A DNA stretch of 64,000 bases from Streptomyces sp. CB02056 (GTDB lineage: Bacteria; Actinomycetota; Actinomycetes; Streptomycetales; Streptomycetaceae): contig NZ_LIPD01000003.1 in the NCBI RefSeq assembly GCF_001905545.1, positions 593,147-657,146 on the forward strand, read 5' to 3'. The position numbers were made by a program, and so were the translations under genes. Positions 62,628 through 64,000 of this stretch are shown in pieces (position 1 is the first letter of the stretch; each line of letters starts with the position of its first letter). The notes below the pieces were generated by a model. The model worked only from the letters and a program-made list of their open reading frames with translations. It searched no databases and was not told the origin of the DNA.

Positions 62628-64000
62628 ATGACCGGGCGCAGCGAGGAGCGGCCGTCGGGCCGCGGTGAGAGCCGGCCGGGCGCCGAGTCGCCGTCCGGCG
62701 ACTGGTACGTGGCCGACACCTACGCCCAGGACCCGTACGCGGTGGACGCGTACGGGAACCCCCAGGACGGCCAGGACCCGTACGGTCTGCGGGCCGGTCG
62801 GCCCGCCGCGCCCCAGCCGCCGGCCGCCGCGTACGACGTGCCGCCGCAGCTGCCGCCGCAGGGCGTCGGCTACCCGACGCCGGTGCCGCCGACCCCGTAC
62901 CAGGCCCCGGAGCACTTCGGGGCCCCGGTGCCGCCGGTGCAGCCCGGCTGGGACACCCCGGTGCAGCCCGCCTGGCCGCAGGAGCCGGCCCCGGCACAGG
63001 CCGCCGGCGGCCACTGGGGCGGCGTCGAGCAGCCCCGGCAGCAGTGGCAGCCCGGCCCGGCGCACTCCGCCTGGGACACCGAGACCACCGAGTACGTCGG
63101 GGTGGACGGCCTGTTCGGCGGCCGCGAGGCGCAGGCCGCGGTCCAGCCGCCGGTCCCGCAGCCCGCCCCGGCCCCCCAGCCCGGCCCTCCGCCCGGCCCC
63201 GCGCCGTACCCGCCGATGGGCGGCCACCCGGGGCAGCCCCCGTACGGCGCCGCTCCGGGCGGGCAGCAGCACTTCGTGCCGCCGATCGAGTTCGACCCGC
63301 CGCTCTCCGAGGCGGAGGCCACCATGCAGGTGGCCGCCGTCGCGGTGCCCCCGGCGGTCGAGCCGCTGGCGGACATCGTCGCCGAGGAGCGGACCGCCGA
63401 GCAGGCGCCCGCCCCCGCCGCCGAGCCCGGCAAGGCGGCCGGCGGCGGCAAGGTCTCCAACCTGCTGAACTCCAGCGCGATCATGGCGGCCGGCACGCTG
63501 GTCTCCCGCGGCACCGGCTTCGTCCGGACCATGGTGATCACCGCGGCCATCGGCGTCGGCATCATGGGTGACTCGTACAACGCCGCGAACACCCTGCCGA
63601 CCCTGCTGTACATCCTGATCGGCGGCGGCGCGCTGAACGCGGTCTTCGTGCCGCAGCTGGTGCGCAGCATGAAGAACGACGAGGACGGCGGCACCGCGTA
63701 CGCCAACCGGCTGCTCACCCTGGTGATGGTCGGGCTCGGCGGCGTGGTCTTCCTGGCGGTGCTCGGGGCGCCCGTGCTGGTGCGGCTGATCGCCCAGCCG
63801 ATGATGGCCAACCCGGAGCGCGCCGAGACCACGGTGGCGATGGCCCGCTACTGCCTGCCGACCATCTTCTTCATGGGCATCCACGTGGTGATGGGCCAGA
63901 TCCTCAACGCCCGCGGCCGCTTCGGCGCGATGATGTGGACGCCGGTCCTGAACAACATCGTGGTGATCTTCACCTTCTCCGCCTACATCTGGGTCTACGG
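62628..64000 (+). CDS. murJ: Lipid II flippase MurJ, partial (3' end beyond window)
   Basis: The first 457 residues of a MurJ/MviN homologue; the gene runs off the right edge. RBS GAAGAGGTG precedes ATG 62628. Residues about 1-275 are a Pro/Gln/Tyr-rich cytoplasmic leader (repeated PYxVDAYGN-like and QPPYGAAPGG elements). The flippase body starts near SSAIMAAGTLVSRGTGFVRT, followed by NTLPTLLYILIGGGALNAVF and VPQLVRSMKNDEDGG. MurJ moves lipid II across the membrane for peptidoglycan synthesis. The long N-terminal extension is the feature to note; the short form in E. coli starts at the body. Confidence 0.93.
   Translation, partial: MTGRSEERPSGRGESRPGAESPSGDWYVADTYAQDPYAVDAYGNPQDGQDPYGLRAGRPAAPQPPAAAYDVPPQLPPQGVGYPTPVPPTPYQAPEHFGAPVPPVQPGWDTPVQPAWPQEPAPAQAAGGHWGGVEQPRQQWQPGPAHSAWDTETTEYVGVDGLFGGREAQAAVQPPVPQPAPAPQPGPPPGPAPYPPMGGHPGQPPYGAAPGGQQHFVPPIEFDPPLSEAEATMQVAAVAVPPAVEPLADIVAEERTAEQAPAPAAEPGKAAGGGKVSNLLNSSAIMAAGTLVSRGTGFVRTMVITAAIGVGIMGDSYNAANTLPTLLYILIGGGALNAVFVPQLVRSMKNDEDGGTAYANRLLTLVMVGLGGVVFLAVLGAPVLVRLIAQPMMANPERAETTVAMARYCLPTIFFMGIHVVMGQILNARGRFGAMMWTPVLNNIVVIFTFSAYIWVY

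Overview
This 64 kb window is very GC-rich (estimated above 70%), with actinobacterial codon use and many GTG starts. Gene content points to Streptomycetaceae (Streptomyces or Kitasatospora): a mycothiol-dependent enzyme, sortase-E-type LAxTG proteins, a bacterial proteasome activator, LppU/SCO3897-family proteins and ParB/DnaA sites of Streptomyces type. It is mostly conserved core chromosome. Right-hand gene order (dnaB, MATE, rplI-rpsR-ssb-rpsF, femX-like, PBP, PadR, ino1, LppU-like pair, cca, murJ) matches, from memory, the S. coelicolor SCO3911-SCO3894 interval close to oriC. The origin would therefore lie beyond the right end. I saw no phage, IS element, CRISPR array, tRNA, rRNA or biosynthetic cluster.

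Layout. 1-3 kb: ABC exporter plus a DesK/DesR-like two-component pair. 3-9.3 kb: purC and purD flanking a dimethylformamidase-like protein and a membrane protein that looks like an M48 peptidase without its zinc motif. 9.6-17 kb: SLATT-domain protein, conserved hypothetical, GntR regulator, nitrilase-family hydrolase, mycothiol-dependent enzyme, MFS transporter and secreted M64 metallopeptidase. 17-19.5 kb: two tandem wall-anchored proteins sharing leader, signal peptide and sorting tail but with different ectodomains. 19.5-24 kb: branched-chain 2-oxoacid dehydrogenase operon and a divergent orphan response regulator. 24-31.8 kb: small-molecule kinase, two membrane Ser/Thr kinases, proteasome activator Bpa, a repeat-rich surface protein and a quinone oxidoreductase. 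31.9-36.2 kb: K+ channel and molybdenum-cofactor genes. 36.3-37.5 kb: azoreductase/HxlR divergon. 37.5-39.8 kb: polyprenol-phosphate-mannose synthase and mannose-6-phosphate isomerase. 39.8-45.1 kb: replication and ribosomal block. 45.4-64 kb: cell-envelope genes (FemX-like, Alr-fold, GT87, PBP, ino1, LppU-like pair, MurJ), a PadR regulator and CCA transferase.

The genes serve purine synthesis, branched-chain acyl-CoA supply, phospho-signalling, mannosyl-lipid supply, replication and wall assembly. The most notable non-gene signals are a dense DnaA-box cluster between dnaB and the MATE gene, two perfect parS sites, the modular surface-protein cassette, and four short tandem-repeat patches at gene 3' ends. 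I did not find convincing evidence of a wholly new system. The surface-protein cassette and the DnaA-box cluster are the best candidates for follow-up. Nothing was computed: coordinates and motif positions were read by eye, and family names and synteny come from memory.
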